Below are positions 14,625 through 23,095 of a stretch of DNA of 26,371 nt, piece after piece. The notes beneath the pieces are model-generated. The model searched no databases and was not told the origin of the DNA. It saw only the letters and a list, made by a program, of their open reading frames with translations. Position 1 is the first letter of the stretch. The number at the start of each line of letters is the position of its first letter. The DNA is from Myxococcales bacterium (GTDB taxonomy: Bacteria; Myxococcota; Polyangia; Polyangiales; Polyangiaceae): contig JAGQIY010001389.1 of assembly GCA_020430865.1 (NCBI GenBank), positions 1 through 26,371 on the forward strand. The letters are read 5' to 3'. Both the position numbers and the translations under genes were made by a program.

Positions 14625-15395
14625 CTACTCCGCGGCGAACACTGGACCGCTGTTGACCCGAGCTGCCGCCAGCGCTTCCTCGGCGCTCGCCACCGCGTCG
14701 CCGGTGACACCTTCGTCGTCCTCGGGCGGGACACTTGCCGCGAGCGGCGAGCTGGGACGCACGTTCGGCAGCGGCGGGATGCGCACGTTGCGACCGGCGT
14801 ACTGCCGATAGATGAGTACTCTCAGCAGCTGGAGGGCACCGTCGATGTCGACGTCTTCCGAGTCGAGCTGCCACTGCAGGAAGATCCCCTCGAGCAGACC
14901 GACGACGAGGAAGGCGGACCGCTCGAGACGCCGGGTCTCCTCGTCAGGGACCAGCTTGCGCATCTCCTCGACCATTGCCGCACGGTAATTCCGATAGATG
15001 TTCTGGATGCGGGTACGCACCCCGCTATCCGCATGGGAACGCTCGAGGGCGATCTGCATGATCAGGCGCAGCGTATCCGGCTGCTCTTCCACTTGCTGGC
15101 GCACGTCGGCCAAGAAGATGTCGATCTTCTCGAGCATGGTGCGCCCTTCTTGCACCTGATTCGCCAGGCGCCGCATGTACGTCTTCGCGGCCTGCTCGAG
15201 CACGGCAACCAGGATGTCTTCCTTGCCACCCTTGAAGTGCCAGTAGATGCTCGAGGGCGACGCTTGCGCACGGGTCGCGATCTCATCGACGCTGGTGGCG
15301 GCGTAACCTTGACGTGAGAAGAGGTAACCGGCGGCGCGCAGGACGCGCTCCTTGGAGTTACCCCGGCGGGGTCGTTCGACAGAGGGGGTGTCCAT
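14625..15395 (-). CDS. TetR/AcrR-family transcriptional regulator
   Basis: 256 residues. The N-terminal helix-turn-helix is typical: KERVLRAAGYLFSRQGY, then ATSVDEIATRAQAS and SIYWHFKGGKEDIL. The ligand-binding helices extend to about residue 200, and a Pro/Ala/Glu-rich tail of about 50 residues is longer than usual for the family. ATG 15395 is chosen because the domain starts soon after. There is no Shine-Dalgarno, but a -10-like TAGACA lies 10 nt before the ATG, suggesting a leaderless or very short-leader transcript. It is divergent from phosphomannomutase across 344 bp that contain a dyad (15524-15546). TetR proteins usually repress their own or the divergent promoter; the ligand and targets are unknown. 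Confidence 0.88.
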   Translation of the reverse strand: MDTPSVERPRRGNSKERVLRAAGYLFSRQGYAATSVDEIATRAQASPSSIYWHFKGGKEDILVAVLEQAAKTYMRRLANQVQEGRTMLEKIDIFLADVRQQVEEQPDTLRLIMQIALERSHADSGVRTRIQNIYRNYRAAMVEEMRKLVPDEETRRLERSAFLVVGLLEGIFLQWQLDSEDVDIDGALQLLRVLIYRQYAGRNVRIPPLPNVRPSSPLAASVPPEDDEGVTGDAVASAEEALAAARVNSGPVFAAE

Positions 15396-15405
15396 GACGG
15401 GCGTG

Positions 15406-15435
15406 TGTCTAACCCAACCGCCCGGTGCGCTCCAA
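15406..15435 (-). promoter_or_regulatory. Candidate promoter of the TetR-family gene
   Basis: Minus strand: TTGGAG (15435-15430), an 18-nt spacer, and TAGACA (15411-15406). The -10 ends 10 nt before the ATG, so the predicted start of transcription is at or very near the start codon, which agrees with the missing Shine-Dalgarno. Confidence 0.35.
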
Positions 15436-15523
15436 GGGCAATCGAACGTCCGCTCCAGTTCCCTCTCCCCCAAGAAACCAGCAGAAAACTGCGTATAAGT
15501 GACTAGAACGAGGTTTTGTTGCG

Positions 15524-15546
15524 GCATTCCATGGACTTGGAAATGC
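15524..15546. promoter_or_regulatory. Dyad in the divergent TetR/phosphomannomutase region (candidate operator)
   Basis: GCATTCCA-tggact-TGGAAATGC: inverted arms matching over 8 bp with one extra A in the right arm. It lies in the relatively AT-rich middle of the 344-bp divergent region. A nearby plus-strand -35/-10-like pair (TTGTTG 15568-15573, 17 nt, TATTCA 15591-15596) is weak. The rest of 15396-15739 shows nothing else I can name. Confidence 0.3.
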
Positions 15547-15739
15547 GGCTTCCGGCCATCTAACCCGTTGTTGAGAGTTTGACTTCGCACTATTCACATT
15601 CGTCGATTTCGGCTAGCGCCCGGGTTTGGGGGGTGAGGTGCTGCGGTCTGCGCGTGGTCCCACCTCGGGAGGAGATGCTTGGCGGGGTCTGCGCGTTGAG
15701 CGCGCCTCCGGAGGCGGGCTCTGCTATGCCCTCCGCCGC

Positions 15740-17125
15740 ATGAGCGCCGAATCGAGCTTTCCCGCCCATATCTTCCGTGAGTACGACATCCGCGGAGTCG
15801 CCGACCGCGACCTGACGGACGAGGTCACGCGTCGCATCGGTGCTGGTCTGGCGAGGTTGCTGCGCCCGGCCAGCGGGAAGGCGCCACACGTCGTGGTTGG
15901 TCGAGACTGCCGCGCGTCGGGCCCGCGTCTATTCGAAGCGCTACTCCAAGGGCTGACCAGCGGCGGCGCGCACGTGACGGACATCGGCGTCGGCCCCACA
16001 CCTCTGGTCTATTTCGGAGTCCATCACCTGGACGCCGACGGTGGGGTGATGATCACGGGAAGCCACAACCCGGGCAACGAGAACGGCTTCAAGATCATGA
16101 AGGGCAAGGCGTCGTTCTTCGGCGACGACATCCGGGCACTGAAAGAGCTCGCCAGCGGAGGCGAACTCACCGAGCGCAGCCGTGGGTCGATCGAGACCGT
16201 GCCCATCCAGGAAGCCTATCTGAGCCAGCTTCGCCAGGACATTTCCCTAGGGCAACGCAAGCTCAAGGTGGTGCTCGACGCTGGAAACGGGGCGGGCGGC
16301 CCCCTCGGTGTGCAGGCGCTCAAAGGCTGCGGCGTGGAGCCGATCCAGCTGTTCTGCGACATGAACGGTAGCTTTCCCAATCACCACCCGGATCCGACCG
16401 TCGTGGAGAACCTGAAGGACCTGATGACCACGATGGCGAGGGAAGGTGCCGACGTGGGCATCGCCTTCGACGGCGACGCAGATCGTCTGGGAGTCGTGGA
16501 CCGGGACGGCAGCGTCATCTGGGGCGACCGACTCCTCGCGTTGTTCGCTCGACGTGTGCTGGAGCAGCGCCCCGGCGCCGCGGTGATCGGCGAGGTGAAG
16601 TGCTCGCAGTCGATGTACGACGACATCGCCAAGCATGGCGGCAAGCCCATCATGTGGCGCACCGGACACTCGCTGATCAAGAGCAAGATGAAGCAAGAGC
16701 ACGCCGCGCTGGCGGGCGAAATGAGCGGGCATTTCTTCTTCGCCGATCGATACTTCGGCTTCGATGATGGTATCTACGCCGCGCTCCGACTGCTGGAGAT
16801 CCTGAGTCACACGGGGCAGACCATCTCCGAGCTGCTCAGCGATCTCCCCCAGGGACACACCACGCCCGAAATCCGCATGGACTGTCCCGATGACAAGAAG
16901 TTCGCCGTGGTGGAACGAGTCAAGCAGGCTCTCAGCGGCGACGGCGAGCTGAGCGACATCGACGGCGTCCGCGTCTCCTACCCGGACGGCTCCTGGGCGC
17001 TGGCCCGGGCTTCGAACACGGGTCCCATCATCGTTCTTCGGTTCGAAGCGCAGACACCCGAGCGCCTCGCGCAGCTCAGGTCCCACGTCGAAGGGCTGGT
17101 CGCCGAGGCGACCGCGAGCACCTGA
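15740..17125 (+). CDS. Phosphomannomutase/phosphoglucomutase
   Basis: 461 residues, the usual length for bacterial AlgC/ManB-type alpha-D-phosphohexomutases. All four signature loops are present: phosphoserine loop TGSHNP 106-111, metal-binding DGDAD 244-248, sugar-binding GEMSGH 326-331 and the C-terminal phosphate-binding RASNTGP. The N-terminus FREYDIRG is typical. It interconverts 1- and 6-phosphates of mannose or glucose in the cytoplasm, feeding GDP-mannose, UDP-glucose, LPS or exopolysaccharide synthesis; the sugar preference cannot be read from the sequence. ATG 15740 starts 11 residues before FREYDIRG. No Shine-Dalgarno is seen, and TGCTATGCC lies 9 nt before the ATG. It is followed after 5 nt by prmC, so the two form an operon. 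Confidence 0.93.
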   Translation: MSAESSFPAHIFREYDIRGVADRDLTDEVTRRIGAGLARLLRPASGKAPHVVVGRDCRASGPRLFEALLQGLTSGGAHVTDIGVGPTPLVYFGVHHLDADGGVMITGSHNPGNENGFKIMKGKASFFGDDIRALKELASGGELTERSRGSIETVPIQEAYLSQLRQDISLGQRKLKVVLDAGNGAGGPLGVQALKGCGVEPIQLFCDMNGSFPNHHPDPTVVENLKDLMTTMAREGADVGIAFDGDADRLGVVDRDGSVIWGDRLLALFARRVLEQRPGAAVIGEVKCSQSMYDDIAKHGGKPIMWRTGHSLIKSKMKQEHAALAGEMSGHFFFADRYFGFDDGIYAALRLLEILSHTGQTISELLSDLPQGHTTPEIRMDCPDDKKFAVVERVKQALSGDGELSDIDGVRVSYPDGSWALARASNTGPIIVLRFEAQTPERLAQLRSHVEGLVAEATAST

Positions 17126-17130
17126 TCCCC

Positions 17131-17994
17131 ATGACGGAGGAGAGCTGGACCATTGGCAGGGTCCTACGCTGGGCCCAGGAGGACTTTGCAAAGCGCGGTC
17201 TGAGCGCGCCGCGCCTGGACGCCGAGTTGCTGCTGGGTGAGTGCCTGAGCCTGAGCCGCGTTCAGTTGATCACCGACTCGGCTCGCCCGCTTTCGACAGA
17301 AGAGCTCGCCACCTATCGTGGACTGATCAAGCGTCGCCGCGCGAGCGAGCCCATCGCCTACATCCTCGGCGAGCGCGAGTTCTGGGGACTCAAATTCCGC
17401 ACGGATTCGAGAGCGCTGATCCCGCGCCCGGACACCGAGACCCTCGTCGAGGTCGCCCTGGAGCGGACGCGAGACATCGCCTCTTTCGGGACGGCGCTGG
17501 ACCTCTGCACCGGCAGCGGGTGCGTCGCGATCGCCTTCCACAAGGAACGCCCAACCTGGCGTGTGGTCGGTAGCGATCTATCCGACGATGCTCTGAGCTT
17601 GGCCCGTGAGAACGCCCTGCGCCTGGGCGCAGTCTGGGGCATGTGCTGGCAGAAGAGCGACCTCTTCATGGACGTTCCCCGAGGCCGTGGTTTCGACCTG
17701 ATCACCGCCAACCCCCCGTACATTCCCAGCGGGGAGATCTCGACACTCGACGCCGACATCCGGGAGTTCGAGCCAGGGATGGCGCTCGACGGCGGCGACG
17801 ATGGCATGCACTTCGTGCGCCGCATCGGCGAAGAGGCGAGGAGCTATCTGAAGGCTGGGGGAGTGCTCGCGATGGAGCTGCACCATGACCAAGCACAGCG
17901 GGCCAGTGAGCTGCTGGAGTCGCTCGGGTACGCCGGGGTCGAGCGGAGGCGGGACTATGGGGGGCACGAGCGGGTGGTGAGCGGACGCGTGTGA
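17131..17994 (+). CDS. prmC: Peptide chain release factor N5-glutamine methyltransferase
   Basis: 287 residues, normal for PrmC/HemK. The N-terminal helical domain contains SRVQL and the substrate-contact motif REFWGL and IPRPDTE (98-104). SAM motif I is LDLCTGSG (123-130; Cys replaces the common Gly), and the catalytic NPPY lies at 194-197. It methylates the Gln of the GGQ motif in RF1/RF2, improving translation termination. It starts 5 nt after the phosphomannomutase stop. The 3' end converges on the outer-membrane protein gene with only 16 bp between the stop codons. Confidence 0.95.
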   Translation: MTEESWTIGRVLRWAQEDFAKRGLSAPRLDAELLLGECLSLSRVQLITDSARPLSTEELATYRGLIKRRRASEPIAYILGEREFWGLKFRTDSRALIPRPDTETLVEVALERTRDIASFGTALDLCTGSGCVAIAFHKERPTWRVVGSDLSDDALSLARENALRLGAVWGMCWQKSDLFMDVPRGRGFDLITANPPYIPSGEISTLDADIREFEPGMALDGGDDGMHFVRRIGEEARSYLKAGGVLAMELHHDQAQRASELLESLGYAGVERRRDYGGHERVVSGRV

Positions 17995-18010
17995 GGCACG
18001 CTGGCCGCGG

Positions 18011-18763
18011 TCACGGCCCCCCGTAGAACACCCCTCGCACGCCGAGCGTCGTCAGGTGGGCGACCAACGGCTCGCTGAACACGAACTGGTAGTCCAGCGC
18101 CGGACCGACCGACAGCTGGCCCAGCTGCAGGCCTTCCCAGAACGCGCCGACTCCGACCATGCTGACCGCGCCGCCGTCGGCCGTGGTCTCTCCGTCCTTC
18201 TCGAGCTTCACGTTCCCGAGGCCGCCGGTGATCGCGAACCCGAGGTTCTTGCCCAGGTCCGACTGGTTGAACAGCGGGTATGCTTCCGTGCGGAACAAAA
18301 AGAAGTAGGCGCTACCCTTTTGCCCATTTCCGTTGAAGCCTTGCTGAGAGTAGCCGATGCCGAACGCCAGCCAGTCGCGGAACGTGACACCCAAGACCCC
18401 CGTGCCGCTCCAACCAACGGCGGCGTCCGTGGTGGCCTTGAACTCTGGTTGATCGATCTTGTCGACGTCGTTGGGGTAGCCGGAGACGAAGCCGTTGAGC
18501 CCCCCGACGGTCAGGCTCAGCATCACGTCGGAGCGGCGCTGGTACTTGATGTCGTAGTCACCGTCCCAGCTGTCCGAGTCTGCAGCGGCCTTGGCCTTCT
18601 CTCCGCCCGCCTCTGCGGCTGCGGCTGCGCCCTCGCCTGCGCTGGTTTGGGCGAGCGCGGGCGCGGACCACAGGCTCGACACGGCGAAGACACCGGTCAG
18701 CAGCCCGCAGAGCGGAGCCAGAGCCTGCATGGGTGAGACGGACATCGAGCTTCGTCGCAGCAT
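18011..18763 (-). CDS. Predicted outer-membrane beta-barrel protein
   Basis: 250 residues. A Sec signal peptide (hydrophobic LCGLLTGVFAVSSLW, cleavage after APALAQ) is followed by an Ala/Glu-rich low-complexity segment. The rest of the chain has alternating hydrophobic strands and Gly/aromatic turns (for example GVLGVTFRDWLAFGIGYS and GLGNVKLEKDGET). This is the look of a small outer-membrane barrel, but no named family is recognised. ATG 18763 gives a good signal peptide; ATG 18745 is also possible. The gene is divergent from the fused rSAM gene with only 86 bp between start codons, so promoters may be shared or overlapping. Function unknown. Confidence 0.72.
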   Translation of the reverse strand: MLRRSSMSVSPMQALAPLCGLLTGVFAVSSLWSAPALAQTSAGEGAAAAAEAGGEKAKAAADSDSWDGDYDIKYQRRSDVMLSLTVGGLNGFVSGYPNDVDKIDQPEFKATTDAAVGWSGTGVLGVTFRDWLAFGIGYSQQGFNGNGQKGSAYFFLFRTEAYPLFNQSDLGKNLGFAITGGLGNVKLEKDGETTADGGAVSMVGVGAFWEGLQLGQLSVGPALDYQFVFSEPLVAHLTTLGVRGVFYGGP

Positions 18764-18837
18764 ATCGCCGTCGCTATGTGGGCTCCCACCCCGCCGAGGG
18801 TCAACCCGTAATCGTAGTGAGTCGGCGATCCGTGGGC

Positions 18838-18843
18838 TATTCT
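18838..18843 (+). promoter_or_regulatory. -10-like element directly before the fused rSAM gene
   Basis: TATTCT ends 6 nt before the ATG at 18850, with TAGTGA 17 nt upstream as a weak -35. Combined with the absence of a Shine-Dalgarno, this suggests transcription starting at the A of the start codon, i.e. a leaderless mRNA. Confidence 0.35.
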
Positions 18844-18849
18844 CCGGCA

Positions 18850-21222
18850 ATGGCGCGCGTCGCGGTGTGGTTCGCCCCACTCGAGATCTCCCGCGACTTC
18901 ATCGACTACCCCTACTTCGCAGATCTGGGAGCGGTGCAGGCGGCCGCCGTGCTGCGCGCAGCGGGCCACCAGGTGTCGCTGCGAGACGCCCTGGCCCGGC
19001 CTGGCGCGCGCCTGGAGCCGCTCCGCGACGGATTGGTGCGACTCGGCGTGGGAGTGGAAGCCCTGACCGCAGGCGCGCCGCCGTGGGACGTCTCCCTGGT
19101 CGCCTACACCCCGTTCCAGCGTCCGCCGACTCGCGACCGCGCCCTGGGCGAGCTGCTCGAGAGACTCCGGGCAGAGGCGCCGCAGCGGCCCATCCTGCTC
19201 GCGGATCTGTATCAGTCGGGGCAGCACGTGGTGGACGCTCCGAGCGAATCCATCCTCGAAGCCTACCCGGAGGTCGATGGTCTCCTGCGCTACGAGGCCG
19301 AGGGCCACCTCGTGCCATGGGTGGAGACGCTCGTCAGAGACGGCCGTCCGACGAACCGCGAGGTGCGTGACGGAAACGTCGGCCCGGAAATCGATCTGAA
19401 TCGATTGCCGCTGCCGGCCTGGGACCTGGTCGACACGCGAGCCTACTTCGCCTTCCACCGCTCGGTGATGGCGGGCCTCGGCAGGCCGCACTGGGCCTTC
19501 CCCATCGACGCCGATCACCTGCCGATGCTCTCGAGCCGCGGGTGCCCTTTTCGATGCGCGCACTGCTCGAGCAACCCAGGGCTGCCCGCTGGAAGACCCA
19601 AGACGCAGCGTCGCTACTCTCCCCAGCGCCTTGCCGCCCACCTCGACTGGTTGCAGCAGCACGGCGCCCGCAGCGTTCACCTCCTGGACGAGCTCGCGAA
19701 CGTCAACGAGCGGCATTTCGACGCGCTGATGGAGTTGCTCGCCGAGCGTGACCTGCACTTCGAGATCCCGAACGGGGTGCGCGCCGACTACGTCCGCCCG
19801 AAGCACCTCGCCGCGATGCACGGGCACCTCACGACGCTGAGCATCTCCGCGGAGAGCGGAGTGCAGCGAGTCGTCGATCAGGTGGTCGGCAAGCAGCTGG
19901 ACCTGCGCGCCATCGTGCAGACCGCAGAGCGCGCTCAGGCAGCAGGCGTGAGGCTCCTGGTTCACTACATCATCGGCATGCCGGGCGAATCCGCCGCAGA
20001 GATCAACGGCACCCTGGAGTTCGCGCTCGATCTCTTCGAACGGTTCAGCGCGGAACCAAGTGTGCAGTTCGCGACCCCGCTCCCCGGCACCCGCTTGGCT
20101 CGCGAAGCGACGAGTCGTGGCGCCATGGCGTTACCGATGGTCCGGGACTGGGGTCCCCATTTCCAGGGCAAGCCGAGCCTGGAGACACCCAGCTTCAGCA
20201 GTGGCGACTTGGTGCGCTTCAAGCATAGCTTCGACCGCCGCATGGAGGCTCTCCGTGCCCCAGGCGAGGTGAACCTGGCGGTGAACTACCAGTGCAACAA
20301 TGCCTGCGGGTTCTGCGCCGTGGGACGCGAGCCAGCGCTTCCGCAGGGCATTAGACCGCCCGCGACCGACTCGGACCGCTTGCGCGCCTTCGCCGCCCGC
20401 CTGCTCGACGAGTATCGGCGCGGCGCACGCAGGCTGACGCTCGACGGTGGCGAACCAACTCTCAGCCACAACCTGTTCCGCCTGATCGAGGTGAGCCGCC
20501 GCATCGGCTACGAGCACGTCAGCTTGACCACCAACGGTCGCCTGGCGAGCTATCCAGAGTACGCCGCCCGCCTCACGGCATGCGGCCTCGACGCGATCTG
20601 GGTCAGCCTCCACGGCTCGAACGCCGCTCTACACGACGCCCTGGTGGGCGATCCCGGTGCCTTCGAGCAGACCCGGAGCGGACTCGAGCAGCTCCTGCGC
20701 CGCGCGCCGACGGGGCAACTCGTTGGCGTGCAGGTGACGCTCACCCGGCAGAACCAGCGCGACCTATCGAACCTCTTCGGTCTGCTGGCAGGTTCGGGGG
20801 TGAGGAACGTCGGCCTGCTTGGTCTCGAGCCTGGAGGCCCCGACCAAGCTGACCTCGCCTACGACCTCGAAGAGCTGGGCGGCCACTTGCTCGAGGCCCT
20901 GGCTCGCCACGGAGACGCACTCAGTTTCTGCGTGAAAAATCTGCCCATGTGCATCCTGCCCGGGTTCGAACGACTGTTCGAAGTCGACTTATTGAAGCTC
21001 GACGAGAGCGGAGGCGTACGGCGCCACATCTCCCTCGAGCCAATCGGTCTGCGCGACTACCAGCGCTCTCAGCGTCACCACGACGAGCGATGTGAGAGCT
21101 GCCACTACAGGGTGATCTGTGGGGGTTTCGTGGCGCAGCAGGCGGCGACACCCAGCTGGCTGGTGCCGCCATCACGGCTCACCCGCGCGCCCGTAGGTGC
21201 TACGGGAGGGCGCTCGGGCTGA
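18850..21222 (+). CDS. Fusion of a B12-binding-type radical SAM enzyme with a second radical SAM/auxiliary-cluster enzyme
   Basis: 790 residues. Residues 1-190 look like a cobalamin-binding-type Rossmann domain (FADLGAVQAAAVLRAAGH), but I see no DxHxxG cobalamin ligand motif. Residues about 225-440 are a first rSAM domain with CPFRCAHC (C232, C236, C239) and the B12-rSAM-type IIGMPGES near 374-381. Residues about 473-790 are a second rSAM domain with QCNNACGFC (C482, C486, C489), GGEPT 533-537, TNGR, SLHG 587-590 and a terminal CxxCx5C motif at C748/C751/C757. The second half aligns closely with the 3148-4812 enzyme (shared LHDALV, PGAF, SYPE/AYPE). ATG 18850 is chosen because the conserved sequence begins there. 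Two cluster sites in one chain imply two radical steps. Substrate unknown. Confidence 0.87.
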   Translation: MARVAVWFAPLEISRDFIDYPYFADLGAVQAAAVLRAAGHQVSLRDALARPGARLEPLRDGLVRLGVGVEALTAGAPPWDVSLVAYTPFQRPPTRDRALGELLERLRAEAPQRPILLADLYQSGQHVVDAPSESILEAYPEVDGLLRYEAEGHLVPWVETLVRDGRPTNREVRDGNVGPEIDLNRLPLPAWDLVDTRAYFAFHRSVMAGLGRPHWAFPIDADHLPMLSSRGCPFRCAHCSSNPGLPAGRPKTQRRYSPQRLAAHLDWLQQHGARSVHLLDELANVNERHFDALMELLAERDLHFEIPNGVRADYVRPKHLAAMHGHLTTLSISAESGVQRVVDQVVGKQLDLRAIVQTAERAQAAGVRLLVHYIIGMPGESAAEINGTLEFALDLFERFSAEPSVQFATPLPGTRLAREATSRGAMALPMVRDWGPHFQGKPSLETPSFSSGDLVRFKHSFDRRMEALRAPGEVNLAVNYQCNNACGFCAVGREPALPQGIRPPATDSDRLRAFAARLLDEYRRGARRLTLDGGEPTLSHNLFRLIEVSRRIGYEHVSLTTNGRLASYPEYAARLTACGLDAIWVSLHGSNAALHDALVGDPGAFEQTRSGLEQLLRRAPTGQLVGVQVTLTRQNQRDLSNLFGLLAGSGVRNVGLLGLEPGGPDQADLAYDLEELGGHLLEALARHGDALSFCVKNLPMCILPGFERLFEVDLLKLDESGGVRRHISLEPIGLRDYQRSQRHHDERCESCHYRVICGGFVAQQAATPSWLVPPSRLTRAPVGATGGRSG

Positions 21223-21226
21223 TACC

Positions 21227-21339
21227 CCTGCGCCTCTCCCCCCACAAACCTGCGCCTCTCAGAAACCCTGCGGCTCTCGGAAACCCTGCGCCTCTCGGAA
21301 ACCCTGCGGCTCTCAGAAACCCTGCGCCTCTCCCCCCCC
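21227..21339. repeat. 18-bp tandem repeat, four full and two partial copies
   Basis: Consensus CCTGCGSCTCTCRGAAAC. Full copies occupy 21249-21266, 21267-21284, 21285-21302 and 21303-21320. A degenerate copy before (21227) and one after (21321) both run into C-tracts. The seventh base alternates C, G, C, G, so there is a 36-bp higher-order period. The unit length is a multiple of three, but no credible start codon or gene uses it. Confidence 0.9.
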
Positions 21340-21437
21340 ACGGGCCCTGCCTGCCCGCACGGGCTCTGGCGGCTCGGTCGCACTGCGCTCGACGCGGATA
21401 AATCGCGCTGGCCGACGAATGGACAACCTCACGAGGT

Positions 21438-21466
21438 TTGAGAGGATTTCCGGACCGCGCTAGACT
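21438..21466 (+). promoter_or_regulatory. Sigma70-like promoter of the lipoprotein gene
   Basis: TTGAGA (21438-21443), an exact 17-nt spacer, and TAGACT (21461-21466): four of six consensus bases in each hexamer. It points at the lipoprotein start 90 bp downstream. This is the best -35/-10 pair I found in the window. Confidence 0.55.
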
Positions 21467-21555
21467 CATGGTTCGGAGCCGTCTCCGACTCGCGCTCAGG
21501 GGGAGTGCGTAAAGGGGGGTGGCGCTTCACTCTGCGATCACGGGGCCAACACTCG

Positions 21556-23010
21556 ATGAACTCCAACTTGCTTCGAAACTTGAAACGAGCCGGCCTCTTC
21601 GCTGCCTGTTCCGGCAGCCTGATGGCCGCTTGCAACGTCTACGACTCGTCCTTGCTGGTCGGAGGCGATGGAGGCCCCACGGGCGGCACTGGCGGTGCTG
21701 GTGGGAACAGCGGCAGCGGTGGCAGCGGGAACTCCAGCACCGACAAGTTCTGGAACGACATGGAAGGCGAGAACATGGAGTGCCCCACCGAGGGCGTTCC
21801 GGTCGTCGACCAGCGTCCCAGCAACACCGCGGACGGCGACGTGGGGCCGATCTACGTGGTCATGAACCGGGTGCGGTTCGGGGGGGTGTCGAGCCTGGCA
21901 GATGAAGACATCATCGGCGAGATCGACGAGAACGGTTGGAAGGGGATCGGTTTCAACCTCGATCGCGTGTGCAACGCTGCAACCTGGCCTGACGGAACGC
22001 TCACGGGCGCGGCCCAGGATAGCTGCCCGGGGCTGAAGCTGAAGGCGTGCAAGAATGACCTGCAGAACGTCTTCGACGGCGACCTCTGCCGCGACAACGC
22101 CATCGGTCAGCTCTTCGGTATCGCGTCCCTGTCCCCCATCGTAGGCGGCCCGTTCCGGCTGAACGAGAACGACTGGAACTGCGCGATCCATCGCGGTTCC
22201 ATGGGGATCATCTTCAAGATTTCGAACTACAACGGCACGGGGGAGGACAGCAGCGTCCGCGTGGATCTGTATTCCTCGACGGGCGTTACCTCGCCCGCGA
22301 GCTGGACCTGCCGGGACGGCGACACGAACGCCGATCCGCTGAAGGCGGACTGGATCGAGCAGGCGCCCCAGCCCCTCACCAAGCAGTGGCAATTTTCGAA
22401 GCGTGACATCGACCCGGCGGCGCCCCCGGCGGACGGTCAGATCCAGAACTCGAAGTGGGCCGACGCGGCTGCCTACGTGAGAAACGGTTGGGTGATCGCC
22501 AACTTCCCGCCGAACACGGAGATGTGGTTCAACGGCAAGAACGCCAACACTCCGGGCATGCGGCTGGTGCTTCAGAACGCCGTCATGGCAGCGCAGCTCG
22601 TCCAAGACCCGCAGAGCGAGCTGTGGTCGTTCACCGAGGCGACGATGGGTGGGTCGATCAAGCCAGGAGACCAGATCACGTCCTTCCGTGAGATCGGCTT
22701 CTGCGAGAACCTGTGCGACTCGTACACCACGACGATCGGCTACCTGAACCAGACCGTCGACCTCCTGGCGAACAGCAACGATCCGGTTCCCGACGCCACC
22801 TGTGACGCGCTCAGCTTCGGCATCGACTTCATCGCGAAGCAGGTCACCCCGGGCCCCGTGGTCGACGTTCCTCCGCCGCCCGACGTGAGCGGAAGCAAGT
22901 GTGGCGACCCACGGAATCCCGACATCCCCAAGCCGGGCTGCACGTGTGAGGCGCCTCCGGCCACCGGCTGCATCGAACCAGATGCGGGAGCCGGCGGCAC
23001 GGGCAACTAG
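21556..23010 (+). CDS. Secreted lipoprotein of unknown function with short Gly-rich stalk
   Basis: 484 residues. Signal peptide with lipobox LMAAC (Cys near 27), then a Gly-rich stretch (GGTGGAGGNSGSGGSG) and a large domain. Ten or more Cys are spread along the chain, some in pairs resembling disulfides (ENLCDS, GFCEN, SKCGD, CTCEA). Aromatic- and Asn-rich segments such as ENDWNCAIHRGSMG suggest a beta-rich secreted fold, but I recognise no family. The end (EPDAGAGGTGN) is again Gly-rich. ATG 21556 is chosen because it begins the signal peptide; a GTG at 21505 would add an Arg-rich extension. A promoter lies upstream and an intrinsic terminator directly downstream, so it is probably a single-gene unit. 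Confidence 0.82.
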   Translation: MNSNLLRNLKRAGLFAACSGSLMAACNVYDSSLLVGGDGGPTGGTGGAGGNSGSGGSGNSSTDKFWNDMEGENMECPTEGVPVVDQRPSNTADGDVGPIYVVMNRVRFGGVSSLADEDIIGEIDENGWKGIGFNLDRVCNAATWPDGTLTGAAQDSCPGLKLKACKNDLQNVFDGDLCRDNAIGQLFGIASLSPIVGGPFRLNENDWNCAIHRGSMGIIFKISNYNGTGEDSSVRVDLYSSTGVTSPASWTCRDGDTNADPLKADWIEQAPQPLTKQWQFSKRDIDPAAPPADGQIQNSKWADAAAYVRNGWVIANFPPNTEMWFNGKNANTPGMRLVLQNAVMAAQLVQDPQSELWSFTEATMGGSIKPGDQITSFREIGFCENLCDSYTTTIGYLNQTVDLLANSNDPVPDATCDALSFGIDFIAKQVTPGPVVDVPPPPDVSGSKCGDPRNPDIPKPGCTCEAPPATGCIEPDAGAGGTGN

Positions 23011-23035
23011 CTGGTGTAACGGCACCAGGGACCGA

Positions 23036-23068
23036 GCGGCCTCGCGCGAGCGAGGCCGCTTTGGTTTT
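23036..23068 (+). terminator. Rho-independent terminator
   Basis: GCGGCCTCGC-gcga-GCGAGGCCGC, a perfect 10-bp stem with a tetraloop, followed by TTTGGTTTT. It lies 26 bp after the lipoprotein stop codon at 23010. A smaller stem (CTGGTG/CACCAG, 23011-23028) precedes it. Confidence 0.85.
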
Positions 23069-23095
23069 GTGCACCGAGATGCGATCTCGGAGCGA

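Larger units (their letters stand above)
21223..21555. other. 333-bp intergenic region with tandem repeats and a promoter
   Basis: No convincing gene. The left third is an 18-bp tandem array (21227-21339), and the middle holds a sigma70-like promoter (21438-21466). Between them is GC-rich sequence without clear structure. The 90 bp from the promoter to the lipoprotein start show no strong Shine-Dalgarno. A hairpin of CCCGTAG-gtg-CTACGGG (21190-21206) lies just upstream, within the last codons of the rSAM gene. Confidence 0.6.

Noticed and set aside
18697..19965. 422-codon minus-strand frame opposite the fused rSAM gene
   Set aside because: The plus strand encodes clear rSAM motifs across the same bases; the antisense product matches nothing.
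21227..21339. CRISPR array
   Set aside because: Units are directly adjacent with no unique spacers and no cas genes nearby.
21538..23025. 495-codon minus-strand frame opposite the lipoprotein
   Set aside because: The plus-strand gene has a signal peptide, promoter and terminator; the antisense frame has none.
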